A stretch of DNA of 64,000 bases from Achromobacter denitrificans NBRC 15125 (lineage in GTDB: Bacteria > Pseudomonadota > Gammaproteobacteria > Burkholderiales > Burkholderiaceae_B). Location of the stretch: assembly GCF_001571365.1 (NCBI RefSeq), contig NZ_BCTQ01000013.1, positions 1-64,000 on the forward strand, in the 5' to 3' direction. The notes beneath the pieces are model-generated. The model had not been told where the DNA came from and ran no database searches. It saw nothing but the letters and a program-made list of their open reading frames with translations. The first letter of the stretch is position 1; each line of letters opens with the position of its first letter. Shown piece by piece: positions 23,983-33,040 of the stretch. A program made the translations under genes and the position numbers.

Positions 23983-26976
23983 TCACCAAACGTACCGATA
24001 TCCAAGCGAAAAAGCGGACGGCACATCCAGACGCTGGCCGCCTGAATATTGATAGTCGGCGTAGATCCTGTGGGCATTCGACCAGGAAGCAGTAACTCCC
24101 AACCCGAGTTCCGCCCGCCCGCCAGACAAGTCCGTTCGAGTGGAGATACCGTTGGTTTGCACGCTGCTCGTGCCAGCCAACTCCTGAACCCAGCCCACTT
24201 TGACATATGGCTGGATGAAGCCGTCGCCTTGCAACTCGAACCGCTTCCCGAACAACGCGCCGGTCCGCACTTGCACCGAAGTCCCGCCCTCGGCCGAGAC
24301 CATCAGACCATTGCTCGCGGTGTACCGATCACTGCCCGTTCGTACCACGGCTACCTGGCCCTGCGGCTCAACAAACCACCGCTGCCCGAATTCAACTCGC
24401 TGACCGACTTCCAGCGAGAGACCGGCGGCAGCGGTTCTTGTTTTGGCGCTGACCTCTCGGCCATCGGTGGTGGTGACGTTAAAGCGATTGGCGAATCGAT
24501 TGACCTTGAGTACCGAGTCCAGGTACCAACCGCTGTCAGCCAGATAGGTGGCGTAGGCGCCTGCATGATAGCTATTGCTGCGCCCATCCCCTTCGTCGGC
24601 AAAGCGGCGATCGCCATAGCTCAATCCGGCAAACCCGCCGACGTGCCAGAAACCGTCCCGACCCTCGAAACGTGTATCGGCCCCGCCCTGCATTCCGCGC
24701 ACTTTTTGATCAAACGGCCGGGCGCCACCGTTGTCCAGCTTCTGCCGTTCGCCGAAAGTGCGCAGCCAAACGTTTTCGCCGGCGTTTCCATGCCGCAGTT
24801 CACCCATGCGCCGCATGAGGGAGCCCGTTTCCGCATACCAAAGCGCCTGCATAGTACTGGCCGAAGACGTGTTGATGGCAGCGTTGGCAGTGGTCGACAG
24901 TTGATTCTTTCCCCCATTTGGCGATGGCATGAGGCTCCAATCGGTAGCGCGCCCGCCGATGTTGTCGTCGGTCATCAATGCATACCGATAGGTGCCAAGG
25001 TCAGCAACCTGGTCCCGGTTTGCAAGGCTGAATGTGCCCGAGCCACCTTCCGACTCGATGATGCGCAAGGCCCCGGATTCTTTCGAAGGCTCGTAGCCGC
25101 TGTTGGCCACCAATACCTCATGTTGGCCCTCGACGGTTCCGCTTACGCGCAGCAGATCTCCTTGACCAGCGCCCAGGTTGGTTCTGAAGGCAAATAAACC
25201 ATGGCCGGTGAGATCGCCGCTCAGATGCACCACCTTGAAACTGTCGTCCGGAGTAATGAACGAAACCGTTCCTGCCGTATCCAGACTTCCCAAGTCGGAG
25301 TTGTCACGCACATACCAAGTGCTAGTCCGGTCAATGGATAACCTGTCCACCGAATGGCCTCCGTGCCCCTTAAGGGCCCCTACCAATACGGAATTTTCGC
25401 CTAAGGCGATGGTGGCAGATCCGCTTTCCACGATCACGTCACCCATCAGTTGGCTGCGTTGGGCCTGCAGGGCGACCATGCCCACCATTACGGGGTCATC
25501 TCTGGACGCGCTGGGATCCGTCAGGATTTCAACCGGCGTCAAATCCTTTAGGGCTTCAACTCGAAGCAAGATCCCTTCGCCACCACGCCCGATAACGGTG
25601 GCGTCCGAAAGCTCGATATCTTGACTGCCACCGCTAACTCTGATGGCTGCGGCATTTTCAGTTTCAACCCGGCTTCCTCCGCGAAGGCTAAAGCTGCCAT
25701 GACTATCCTCATCCGTGCTGAAAAGCCAAACGCCATTGGCGCCTGCGCCATACGTATGAATCGCAACACCATCCAGCTGCGGAGCAATGTCGGTACCAAC
25801 GAACCCGTGGGAACCTTCGCCCCTGGTCGTCACCGCGGTGTTGGCGGCCAATACCGAACCGCCCTCCCCCCAGATGCCATACGCGTTCTTTCCTTCCGTG
25901 TAGATGGCGCTGCCATCCAGGACCAGATTGCCTCCGAACAAGGCTGCCGCGCCAGCGCCGTAATCGCCGGACGTGTATATACCCACGTTCCTCGCGGCAA
26001 TGGAGACGGTGTCATATAAGCCGTTCATGGCGACGCCCATGCTGGCGTAACCCTGGGTGCCGATAGAGCCGCCTTCTATCGCAAGGTCCCCCCCGAAGTT
26101 GAAAACGCCGTTCGCGTTTTCTCCTGTAGTTCGAATGTCCGAATCGATCAAGGAGACTTTGGAGGGCCCCGTCATGGACACGCCTGCTTTCAGCGATAGA
26201 TCATCCTCCGGGGCATTGATTGAGATCCGCACTCGCTCAAGAGATACATCGGAACTTCCATTAATAACAAAGCCCAAGGCGCCGGAAGATATCTCGGTGT
26301 CTCGAAAACTGACCACGGAGCGCGAGCCGCCGTCATCGATGACCACGGCGGACTTGTCGGCGCGAATGCTGCCCCCTGTGAAGGAGAGCCGACTGTTTCC
26401 TGTGGCGACCAACCCAACGCCCTGCCCGGCAAATAAATCCGTGCCGCTGGCAGATAGATCGACCTGATGAAGAACCAGTGCGTTGGCATACTGCCCACGT
26501 GTCGAGATACCGACATTTTTCAAGTCCACCGTGCCACCAGATGCCTGAAGGCCGGACGCACCCTCGCCCGTAGTCTCAATGAAGGAGTCGCCAACAAAAA
26601 TCTTGCTGTTGCCGCCGAAGCCCGACGCGTATATGCCGTGGCTATAGTCACCGTGGGTCGTTATAGAGCTATTGTGAATATTGGCCTTGCCACGGCCGTC
26701 CACCCATACCCCGTATGCGCCGCGGCCCGCAGTCGATACCAGACTTCCACCCGTCGCGATGGAGCCGCCGTTAAGCACATGCAGGCCGGACGTGCCGTCA
26801 TTCGCGGTCCGGATCGTAGCGCTGTCGATAACAACATCGATACCGTCGGCTATGACGGTGTCGGTGGTGGTCGATTTCTTGCGGGGAGGAATGTCCGTCT
26901 CGGCGCCGTGAGACGGATAGGCGGGCAGAAGCGAAGAAACAAGCGCGAGGTAGATCGCATTCTGACGTAATGTCAT
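23983..26976 (-). CDS. Autotransporter (type Va) with repetitive beta-helix passenger
   Basis: Protein of 997 residues. A short signal peptide (MTLRQNAIYLALVSSLLPAY..SHG) is followed by a passenger of about 680 residues. The passenger is built from some ten repeats of the form TxGxxAxGVxxxGG, for example GRGAYGVWVDG, GEGASGLQASGG, GENANGVFNFGG and GKNAYGIWGEGG. A pertactin-like junction region follows (SGALRIIESEGGSGTFSLAN). The C-terminal beta-barrel begins near NVWLRTFGERQ and ends YRYVW, the typical aromatic terminal residue. GAAAGGA precedes the ATG. Such proteins are surface adhesins or virulence factors. No protease triad or cleavage site was recognised. Base composition is less GC-rich than in the flanking catabolic genes. 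Confidence 0.88.
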   Translation of the reverse strand: MTLRQNAIYLALVSSLLPAYPSHGAETDIPPRKKSTTTDTVIADGIDVVIDSATIRTANDGTSGLHVLNGGSIATGGSLVSTAGRGAYGVWVDGRGKANIHNSSITTHGDYSHGIYASGFGGNSKIFVGDSFIETTGEGASGLQASGGTVDLKNVGISTRGQYANALVLHQVDLSASGTDLFAGQGVGLVATGNSRLSFTGGSIRADKSAVVIDDGGSRSVVSFRDTEISSGALGFVINGSSDVSLERVRISINAPEDDLSLKAGVSMTGPSKVSLIDSDIRTTGENANGVFNFGGDLAIEGGSIGTQGYASMGVAMNGLYDTVSIAARNVGIYTSGDYGAGAAALFGGNLVLDGSAIYTEGKNAYGIWGEGGSVLAANTAVTTRGEGSHGFVGTDIAPQLDGVAIHTYGAGANGVWLFSTDEDSHGSFSLRGGSRVETENAAAIRVSGGSQDIELSDATVIGRGGEGILLRVEALKDLTPVEILTDPSASRDDPVMVGMVALQAQRSQLMGDVIVESGSATIALGENSVLVGALKGHGGHSVDRLSIDRTSTWYVRDNSDLGSLDTAGTVSFITPDDSFKVVHLSGDLTGHGLFAFRTNLGAGQGDLLRVSGTVEGQHEVLVANSGYEPSKESGALRIIESEGGSGTFSLANRDQVADLGTYRYALMTDDNIGGRATDWSLMPSPNGGKNQLSTTANAAINTSSASTMQALWYAETGSLMRRMGELRHGNAGENVWLRTFGERQKLDNGGARPFDQKVRGMQGGADTRFEGRDGFWHVGGFAGLSYGDRRFADEGDGRSNSYHAGAYATYLADSGWYLDSVLKVNRFANRFNVTTTDGREVSAKTRTAAAGLSLEVGQRVEFGQRWFVEPQGQVAVVRTGSDRYTASNGLMVSAEGGTSVQVRTGALFGKRFELQGDGFIQPYVKVGWVQELAGTSSVQTNGISTRTDLSGGRAELGLGVTASWSNAHRIYADYQYSGGQRLDVPSAFSLGYRYVW

Positions 26977-27694
26977 TGCGTCCTTTCAGAATCTATAGGC
27001 CAGCTGCTTCCACCAGTGGAATACAGAAGGCACATCAACAAAGGGGGGTACGCACCGCATAAGCGCCGTTTTGAGAGAAAACAGCGGATAGCTCCCCAGA
27101 GAGAACCACCCGCCGTTGGCGCGCAACTGATCGAATTCAGTCTGCGATGCTAGGAATTACCGCGGCCAGCCGGTGCACATGTGAACGTGCGCACGCTTAG
27201 TGCTCCGCAGACAGATCGCAAGTGTGCGGTTCTTGTCCGCGCGATCCGAGTGAGGCCGCGGACAAGATTCTGCTCACGACCTAGGCATCCAGCCGTGAGA
27301 TTTTTCTTGAAATCTTCCGTCCCTTTTAATTAACCGAGGCGCGACGTATTATTTTGTAGTAGTTATCGACGCAATTGAAATGATCGAATTCATTTGTAGC
27401 TTTCAGTAAAAGCTCATCGACAGTGCCACAGCCGCTTTAGGCGACAAGAGGTTCAGTGCGCATCGACCCACGCCCTCCTGCCAATAATGGAGTCTCCAAG
27501 TTCGTCGTCCTCATCCGCTGCCTGGAAGCGCGGATCGACATAGCCACCTCTGGCCGAGACGCAAGCAAGTAGCATCATCAGCCGTGCCCGCAGCCTCGGA
27601 GAGTGGGCCGGCGTCGTTTCGGCACCGGCGCAAGTTCAGGCGCAAGCTCGCCGCCCAAACACCGAAAGCACCCCATTGATTTAATTATTGTTTA
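26977..27694. other. Lower-GC gene-free stretch between autotransporter and tRNA-Arg
   Basis: About 718 bases without a supportable gene. The middle (27300-27410) is AT-rich for this genome, with runs such as TTTTAATTAA and TATTATTTTGTAG. The part next to the autotransporter must hold its promoter. No integrase, direct repeat of the tRNA end or transposase remnant was recognised. Reading frames overlapping the tRNA are artefacts. Confidence 0.5.
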
Positions 27695-27771
27695 TGGCGC
27701 GGCAGGAGGGGCTCGAACCCCCGACCTCAGGCTTAGAAGGCCCGTGCTCTATCCAGCTGAGCTACTGCCGC
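27695..27771 (-). tRNA. tRNA-Arg (anticodon TCT)
   Basis: A 77-base tRNA on the minus strand. The acceptor stem GCGGCAG pairs with CTGCCGC, the D arm contains AGCTCAGCTGGATAGAG, the anticodon loop is CTTCTAA with anticodon TCT (27735-27737), and the T arm contains GGTTCGAGCC. The 3' CCA is encoded (27695-27697). It reads AGA codons, which are rare in a GC-rich genome. Confidence 0.95.
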
Positions 27772-27876
27772 GCGGTGTGGCGATGGCCCGGAAGCGATCC
27801 GGGCGCCGCATTTTACCTTGTTGCGGCCGGCTTGGGCGGCCGGCCCGCATAGGGGTCGGCGACAGGGGGCCGCGCC

Positions 27877-28459
27877 CTACTCTTCGCCGAGGTCGGCGTG
27901 CGTGGATACCCACAGCACGATCGCATCTTCCCGGCTCAGGCTGATCACCCGGTGGCCCATGCGGCTGTCGATGTAGAAGCTTTCCCCGGCCTTCAGGCGG
28001 GCGGGTTCGTAGAACTCGGTATAGAGCTCGACCTCGCCTTCCAGCACGTAGACGATCCTCTCCGCGATGCCGGCTCCAATCGTGAAACTCCTCGAAGGAG
28101 CGGGCCTTCACGCGGGTATGGAACGGCATCATGCGTTTGTGCGACAGCGCGGTGCACAGCAGGCGGTGGTCGTAGTACGGGGTTTCGTACTGGCGCCCTT
28201 CTCCCTGGCGGCTTAGGCTGCGGCGTCCGGTGCCCATGTGGGCGTCGGACGCCGTGAACAGTTCGGCCACGTCCAGCTCCAGGCCCGCGGCGATCTTGAT
28301 CAGGTTGTCATAGGTGGGCGACAGCAGGCCGTTTTCGATCTTGGACAACGTGGACGCGGACACGCCGGTGGCCGCCGCCGCCTGCTTCAGGGTCCAGGTC
28401 CGCGCCTGGCGCAGGGCTCGCAGCCGTTGTGCCAATACGCTCTGTTTGTTGCCTTCCAT
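27877..28459 (-). pseudogene. XRE-cupin transcriptional regulator, frameshifted
   Basis: The N-terminal helix-turn-helix is intact (QAAAATGVSASTLSKIENGLLSP, quoted in parts: ATGVSASTLSKIENG). The reading frame then breaks near 28055-28060. Before the break it reads SFEEFHDWSRHRGE. Shifting frame restores a normal cupin: IVYVLEGEVELYTEFYEP, GESFYIDSRMGHRV, and stop at 27877-27879. The length from start to that stop is 583 bases, one more than a multiple of three, so one base was gained or two lost. Family proteins usually read GEEIVYVLEGE, which favours loss of two bases. It lies 12 bp downstream of the oxidase gene and probably regulated the pipecolate locus. A sequencing error is possible. 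Confidence 0.75.
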
Positions 28460-28471
28460 CTGTACACCCTG

Positions 28472-29764
28472 TCATGCCCGCGACCGCCGCTCCCGCCACC
28501 AGTCGCGCGCCTGGTAAGACCAATAAGTTAGTTGAACCGCCGCCGTGCCGAAGCCGCCGCCGTTCCAGGCAAGCCCGAAGGGTGCGAATAGCTTGTAGCG
28601 CTGGGTATCGCCGGTGATCCCCTCGGCGACGACCCGGCCCCCGATCGAGGTGGTATTCATGCCGTGCCCGCCGAACGCGGTGCAATACCAGACGTCGGGC
28701 GCCAGTTGCCCGATCTGGGGCATCAAGTGGCGCGCGTAGGCCATGCGCCCCGACCATGCCGCTTCGACCTTCACCCCCCGCAACTGGGGATAGACGGACA
28801 GCAGTTCACGGCGCAGGGACTCGGCCAGGTCGGGCGGGTCATCGACACGGGTGGTGATTCTACTGCCCCAGCCGATGCGTCCGCCATCGAGCACCCGGTA
28901 ATAGTTGCCGGCGCGGCGGTCGTCGCCGATGGCGGCGGTGCTGCGGATGGCCGACAGCACTCGGTCGCCCAGGGGTTCGGTGAGCATGATGTAGGTGGCG
29001 ATCGGCAGCATGGCCCGCCGCAGCGCCGGCACCACCCCATCCGTGTAGCCGCCGGTGGCCAGCACCACGCTGCGGGCGTCGACCTGGCCCTGCGCGGTCT
29101 TCAGGCGCTTGACCGCTCCGTTCAGTTCGGCCTGCGCGACGGCGGAATCCTCATGGATGCGCACGCCCAGCCGCGCGCACTCGCGGGCCAGCGCGCGGGC
29201 GTAGTTCAGGGGATGGAAATGGAAGGAGGTCGGATCGTCGACGCCCTGGAAGTAGACGTCGGACAGCAGCCGCTCGCGGACCTCGTTGCGGCTCAGGAAG
29301 CGCACGTCGCGGCCGAAGTCGCGCCGCTGGTCGTCGCACCACTGGCGCAGCGCGTCGGTCGCTTCGTAGCGCACCACCCGCAGGCGGCCGTCGACCTTGC
29401 GCGCCTCCTCGATCCGCAGGTCGCGGATATTGGCGCGGATGATCTCCACGCCTTCCATGGACAGCCGGTAGAGTTGCCGGTAGTGGTCCTCGTCCACGTG
29501 CCGCCGGATCGCGTCCGCGCCGGCGGAGAAGGCCGGCGACACCGAGCCGCCATTGCGGCCCGAGGCGCCCCAGGCGATGCGCCGCCCTTCCAGCAAGGTC
29601 ACGCCGCGGCCGCGCCGGGCCAGTTCCAGCGCGGTCGACAGGCCGGCCAGCCCGCCCCCCACCACGCAGACGTCGGCGCTGTCCGCGCCCGCCAGCGGCG
29701 GGTAGTAGGTATCGGCGTCGGCCAGCGTGCGCCGGTAGTAGGTATCGATGTACTCGGATGCCAT
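28472..29764 (-). CDS. amaA: FAD-dependent amine/amino acid oxidase, probable L-pipecolate oxidase (AmaA-like)
   Basis: DAO-family flavoenzyme of 430 residues. The FAD motif VVGGGLAGLSTALELARRG lies near residues 33-51, followed by LLEGRRIAWGASGRNGG, VVLATGGYTDG and the C-terminal YCTAFGGHGMNTTSIGGRVVAE. It resembles gamma-glutamylputrescine and pipecolate oxidases. The pipecolate assignment rests on context: a divergent antiquitin-type piperideine-6-carboxylate dehydrogenase and an amino acid importer in the same block. The ATG at 29764 starts MASEYIDTYYRRTL, typical of the family. AmaA would convert L-pipecolate to piperideine-6-carboxylate. Confidence 0.75.
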   Translation of the reverse strand: MASEYIDTYYRRTLADADTYYPPLAGADSADVCVVGGGLAGLSTALELARRGRGVTLLEGRRIAWGASGRNGGSVSPAFSAGADAIRRHVDEDHYRQLYRLSMEGVEIIRANIRDLRIEEARKVDGRLRVVRYEATDALRQWCDDQRRDFGRDVRFLSRNEVRERLLSDVYFQGVDDPTSFHFHPLNYARALARECARLGVRIHEDSAVAQAELNGAVKRLKTAQGQVDARSVVLATGGYTDGVVPALRRAMLPIATYIMLTEPLGDRVLSAIRSTAAIGDDRRAGNYYRVLDGGRIGWGSRITTRVDDPPDLAESLRRELLSVYPQLRGVKVEAAWSGRMAYARHLMPQIGQLAPDVWYCTAFGGHGMNTTSIGGRVVAEGITGDTQRYKLFAPFGLAWNGGGFGTAAVQLTYWSYQARDWWRERRSRA

Positions 29765-29775
29765 GGTGCCCCGTG

Positions 29776-30465
29776 TCAGTGCAGGCCCGCGCCCTGCAGG
29801 CCGCCGGTCAGCCGCTTCTCCAGCCAGTTGGCCAGGCGCAGCAGCGGATAGCAGTAGATGAAGTAGATGGCGGCGATCATGCCGTAGATGAACAGCGATT
29901 TGGCCGGGAAGGTGATGATGAACACCTCGCCCTGCCGCGTCAGTTCCGTGATGCCCACCACCGACAGGATGGCAGTGCTCTTGATCAGCATGACGTAGAC
30001 GCCGCTCATGGGTTGCACGATCAGGCGCATGGCCTGCGGCAGGATGACCAGCCGCAGGATCTGGAAGGGTTTGAGGCCCAGCGTCATCGCGCCTTCGGTC
30101 TGGCCGCGCGGCACGGCCTGGATCGCGCCCATGACGATTTCCGCCACGTAGCAAGAGGTATAGACCGACAGCGACACGAAGGCCGCCGTGCCGGAATCCC
30201 AGTGCAGCAGCTCGATGCCGGAACTGGGCAGCACGAAGTAGAAGATATAGAGCTGCACCAGGAACGGCGTGCCGCGCAGGATGTGGATGTACAGCCCCAG
30301 CAGCTGGTGCACGCCGCGGATGCGGTAGCTGCGGATCACGCCGATGACGAAGCCCAGCAGGGACCCCGCGATGATGGCCACGAAAGAGATCTTCAGGGTT
30401 TCCCAGAACCCCTTCAGCAGGAAGGGCAGCACGACGCCCGCAGTGGAAAGATAGGAATCCAGCAT
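29776..30465 (-). CDS. Polar amino acid ABC transporter permease (HisM/GlnP type)
   Basis: Permease of 229 residues with about five membrane segments. It carries the binding-protein-dependent transport motif around YVAEIVMGAIQAVPRGQTEGAMTLGL (EAA loop, shown in parts: AVPRGQTEGAMTLG). The start MLDSYLSTAGVVLPFLLKGFWETL is typical. It is 2 bp downstream of a second permease and 11 bp upstream of the oxidase gene, forming one operon. Together the two permeases make the membrane channel for the amino acid oxidised by the neighbouring enzyme. Confidence 0.9.
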   Translation of the reverse strand: MLDSYLSTAGVVLPFLLKGFWETLKISFVAIIAGSLLGFVIGVIRSYRIRGVHQLLGLYIHILRGTPFLVQLYIFYFVLPSSGIELLHWDSGTAAFVSLSVYTSCYVAEIVMGAIQAVPRGQTEGAMTLGLKPFQILRLVILPQAMRLIVQPMSGVYVMLIKSTAILSVVGITELTRQGEVFIITFPAKSLFIYGMIAAIYFIYCYPLLRLANWLEKRLTGGLQGAGLH

Positions 30466-30467
30466 GC

Positions 30468-31160
30468 TCACCTCGCGTTCCAGGCGGGACCGGCCAGCCA
30501 GAGGCTCACGCCCCGGGACAGCAGCAGCATGACGCCGTAGATCAGCAGATAGCCCGCGGCGATGGTCAGGAAGCTCTCGTTGGGCACGATGCGGTCGCTG
30601 TTCATCTGCACGCCCGCGGCAACCAGTTCGAACACCGTGATCAGCGACAGCAGGGACGTGTCCTTGATCAGCACGGCGGTCTGGCCCAGCAGGGGCGGCA
30701 AGGTATTGGCGAAGGCCTGCGGCAGCACCACGTAGCGCAGCCGCTGGTGGTAGTTCATGCCGCAGGCTTTCGCGCCTTCGATCTGGCCGCGGGGCACGGA
30801 CTCGATCCCCACGCGGATGATCTCGCTCATGTAGGCGGCGTGATGCAGGGTCATGGCGATGATGCCCAGCAGCATCTCGCTCCAGCCCTTGGCCCCCGGC
30901 ACCAGCATGGGAACCGCGTAATAGACCAGGTAGATCTGCACCAGCAGCGGCGTGGACCGGATGAACTGCACGTAGGCCGCCACGGGACGCCACACGGCGC
31001 CCCGCGACGACATATGGGCCAGCGCGATCGGAATGCCCGCCAGCACCGACAGCACCAGGCTCGCGCCCGCCGCGATCAGCGTATTGCCCAGCCCGGTGGC
31101 GAACTGGCCCGTGTACTGGCTGACGATGCGCCAGTTATAGAAATCGATCAGCCAGTCCAT
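30468..31160 (-). CDS. Polar amino acid ABC transporter permease (HisQ type)
   Basis: Permease of 230 residues. It has TGLGNTLIAAGASLVLSVLAGIPIAL, FIRSTPLLVQIYLVYYAVP and the EAA loop SVPRGQIEGAKACGM, all standard for HisQ-like proteins. It follows the binding-protein gene by 4 bp. A heterodimer with the next permease is expected. Confidence 0.9.
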   Translation of the reverse strand: MDWLIDFYNWRIVSQYTGQFATGLGNTLIAAGASLVLSVLAGIPIALAHMSSRGAVWRPVAAYVQFIRSTPLLVQIYLVYYAVPMLVPGAKGWSEMLLGIIAMTLHHAAYMSEIIRVGIESVPRGQIEGAKACGMNYHQRLRYVVLPQAFANTLPPLLGQTAVLIKDTSLLSLITVFELVAAGVQMNSDRIVPNESFLTIAAGYLLIYGVMLLLSRGVSLWLAGPAWNAR

Positions 31161-31164
31161 GGGC

Positions 31165-31956
31165 TCAGTGGTCTTTCTTCCAGTCGGTGGAGTACCAGTA
31201 CCTCACCTGTTCGGGCAGCGTGCCGTCGGCGGTCTTCAGGGTCTGCCAGTTGTCGAGCCAGAACTTCAGGCGGATGGCGTTGGGACCGACGGCGAAGGCC
31301 AGGGGCTCGCGCACCATGATGCCGTCGAGCACCCGCAGGTTGCCGAAGTCGACCAGGAACTGGTTGGCGGTGGACATGGACATGATGCCGGCGTCCAGGC
31401 GGCCGCTGGACAAGGCCTGCCCCACCGGCGCGCTGCCTCCCGAGAACTCTTTCATGGTGGCCTTGGGCAGCATCTTCTTGCCCACTTCGGCGTAGGTGCT
31501 GGCGCCCAGGACGCCCACGGTGACACCGTCCTTGTCGAGTTCGCCATAGGCCTTGTAGGGAGAATCCTTCGGCACCACGGCCACGGTCTCGGCGTAGAAC
31601 ATCGGGGTCGAGAACAGCACCTGCGCCGCGCGCTGCGGCGTCGGCGTCATGTCGGCGGCCACCATGTCGGCCTTGCCGGACAGCAGCGCCGGGATCAGGC
31701 CCTTCCACTCGTAGTCCTGCAGCACCAGCTTCACGCCCAGGTCGTCGGCCATGCGCTTGGCCACTTCCACGGCCAGCCCGGTGCGCTTGCCGGTCTTGTC
31801 CATGAAGCTCATCAGCGGTCCGGAGGTCTGCACCGCGACCCGGAGCTCCCCGCGCTTGAGGATGTCCGCCAGTTCGTCGGCCTGCGCCGGTGCGGCGACC
31901 GTGGCGGCCGCCAGGGCGAAGCCGGCCACGCCCAGCCATTGTTTGATTTTCAGCAT
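31165..31956 (-). CDS. Amino acid ABC transporter substrate-binding protein (SBP_bac_3)
   Basis: Periplasmic protein of 263 residues. Signal peptide ends near AQA (about residue 26). The mature part begins ADELADILKRGELRVAVQTSGPLMSFMDKTGKRTGLAVEVAK, quoted in parts: GELRVAVQTSGP, GKRTGLAVEVAKRM. It then has GKADMVAADMTPTPQRA, the standard SBP_bac_3 pattern. The operon (ATPase, this, two permeases, oxidase) suggests the ligand is the oxidase substrate, plausibly pipecolate. Confidence 0.9.
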   Translation of the reverse strand: MLKIKQWLGVAGFALAAATVAAPAQADELADILKRGELRVAVQTSGPLMSFMDKTGKRTGLAVEVAKRMADDLGVKLVLQDYEWKGLIPALLSGKADMVAADMTPTPQRAAQVLFSTPMFYAETVAVVPKDSPYKAYGELDKDGVTVGVLGASTYAEVGKKMLPKATMKEFSGGSAPVGQALSSGRLDAGIMSMSTANQFLVDFGNLRVLDGIMVREPLAFAVGPNAIRLKFWLDNWQTLKTADGTLPEQVRYWYSTDWKKDH

Positions 31957-32104
31957 CGCTAACCCCTTGTGGTGAATGGACCCATGTCATTCCGGGCAAA
32001 GCACATCGCGCCGGCAGCGCCCGGATCAGCCGGACCGGCCTGGTTACCCTCGGGCGCCGCGCCCTGCGCGGACGGCCCGCTTCGTTGCTTCTTTGCTGCT
32101 GGGA

Positions 32105-32854
32105 CTACAGAATCTTTTCCAGGAAGGCGCGGGTGCGCGCTTCCTTGGGGTGGCAGAAAACGTCGTCGGGCGTGCCCATCTCGACGATCCGGCCGGCATC
32201 CATGAACAGCGCGCGGTCGGCCACGTCGCGCGCGAAGCCCATTTCGTGGGTCACCACCGCCATGGTCATGCCGTCTCGCGCCAGGGCGCGCATCAGTTCC
32301 AGGATGCCGCCCACGGTCTCGGGATCGAGCGCCGAGGTCGCCTCGTCGAACAGCATCAGTTTGGGATCCATGGCCAACGCGCGGGCGATCGCCACGCGCT
32401 GCTGCTGGCCGCCGGACAATTGGCTGGGATAGCGCTCGCCGTAGTCGGCCATGCCGACTCGGCCCAGCAGGTCGCGGGCGTAGCGCTCGGCCTCCGCCCG
32501 GCCGCGCCCCCGCACCACCCGCTGGGGTAGCGCGACGTTGTCCAGCGCGGTACGGTGTTGGAACAGGTTGAAGTGCTGGAACACCATGCCGACCTCGGTG
32601 CGCCAGCGATTGACGTCGGTGGCTGGGTCGGTGAGCGACACGCCGTCCACGCGGATGGCGCCGCTGTCGATGGTCTCCAGCCCGTTGAGTGTGCGCAGCA
32701 GGGTGCTCTTGCCGGAACCCGACGGCCCGACCACCACCATGACCTCGCCGCGGCCGAGCTGGCAATCGATGCCGTCCAGCGCCCGATGCGGGGCCTGCCC
32801 ATCGCGCTGATAGGTCTTGGTGACTGCCTGGACAACCAACAACGGTTCCGCCAC
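32105..32854 (-). CDS. Amino acid ABC transporter ATPase (GlnQ/HisP type)
   Basis: ATPase of 249 residues. Walker A is [10 protein letters not shown]-loop region [19 protein letters not shown], signature [15 protein letters not shown], Walker [15 protein letters not shown], and [17 protein letters not shown] at the end. A GTG start at 32854 ([13 protein letters not shown]) fits the family N-terminus; the upstream extension is Arg/Pro-rich and unlikely. It is the first gene of the importer-oxidase operon, 148 bp before the binding-protein gene. Confidence 0.88.
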   Translation of the reverse strand: MAEPLLVVQAVTKTYQRDGQAPHRALDGIDCQLGRGEVMVVVGPSGSGKSTLLRTLNGLETIDSGAIRVDGVSLTDPATDVNRWRTEVGMVFQHFNLFQHRTALDNVALPQRVVRGRGRAEAERYARDLLGRVGMADYGERYPSQLSGGQQQRVAIARALAMDPKLMLFDEATSALDPETVGGILELMRALARDGMTMAVVTHEMGFARDVADRALFMDAGRIVEMGTPDDVFCHPKEARTRAFLEKIL

Positions 32855-32956
32855 GGTTTCACCCTGGGATAGTGAGGACGCCGGACGCTCACGCGTGCCT
32901 GGCGCCGGGCTGCCTCCGCGCATACGGCCACGCGCCGGAGGGGCGACCAAAAAGGT

Positions 32957-32986
32957 TTCGCATTTCAGGCTGGAGTTTCGTATAGT
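32957..32986 (+). promoter_or_regulatory. Candidate promoter of the amaB-like gene
   Basis: A -10-like TATAGT at 32981-32986 lies 54 bases before the ATG. A weak -35-like TTCGCA sits 18 bp upstream. The 186-bp gap separates two divergent operons of the same presumed pathway, so it is where their regulator would act. Confidence 0.4.
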
Positions 32987-33040
32987 AAATTTTTTTCCAG
33001 GATCGCCACTTAGGCATAACCCTTAAGCGAAGGAACCGGC

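Noticed and set aside
26977-27694. Possible integrated element beside tRNA-Arg
   Set aside because: No integrase, transposase or direct repeat of the tRNA 3' end could be seen.
27603-27944. 113-codon plus-strand frame containing GAARTPDLRLRRPVLYPAELLPRG
   Set aside because: That peptide is the well-known false translation across a tRNA; the tRNA-Arg on the other strand explains it.
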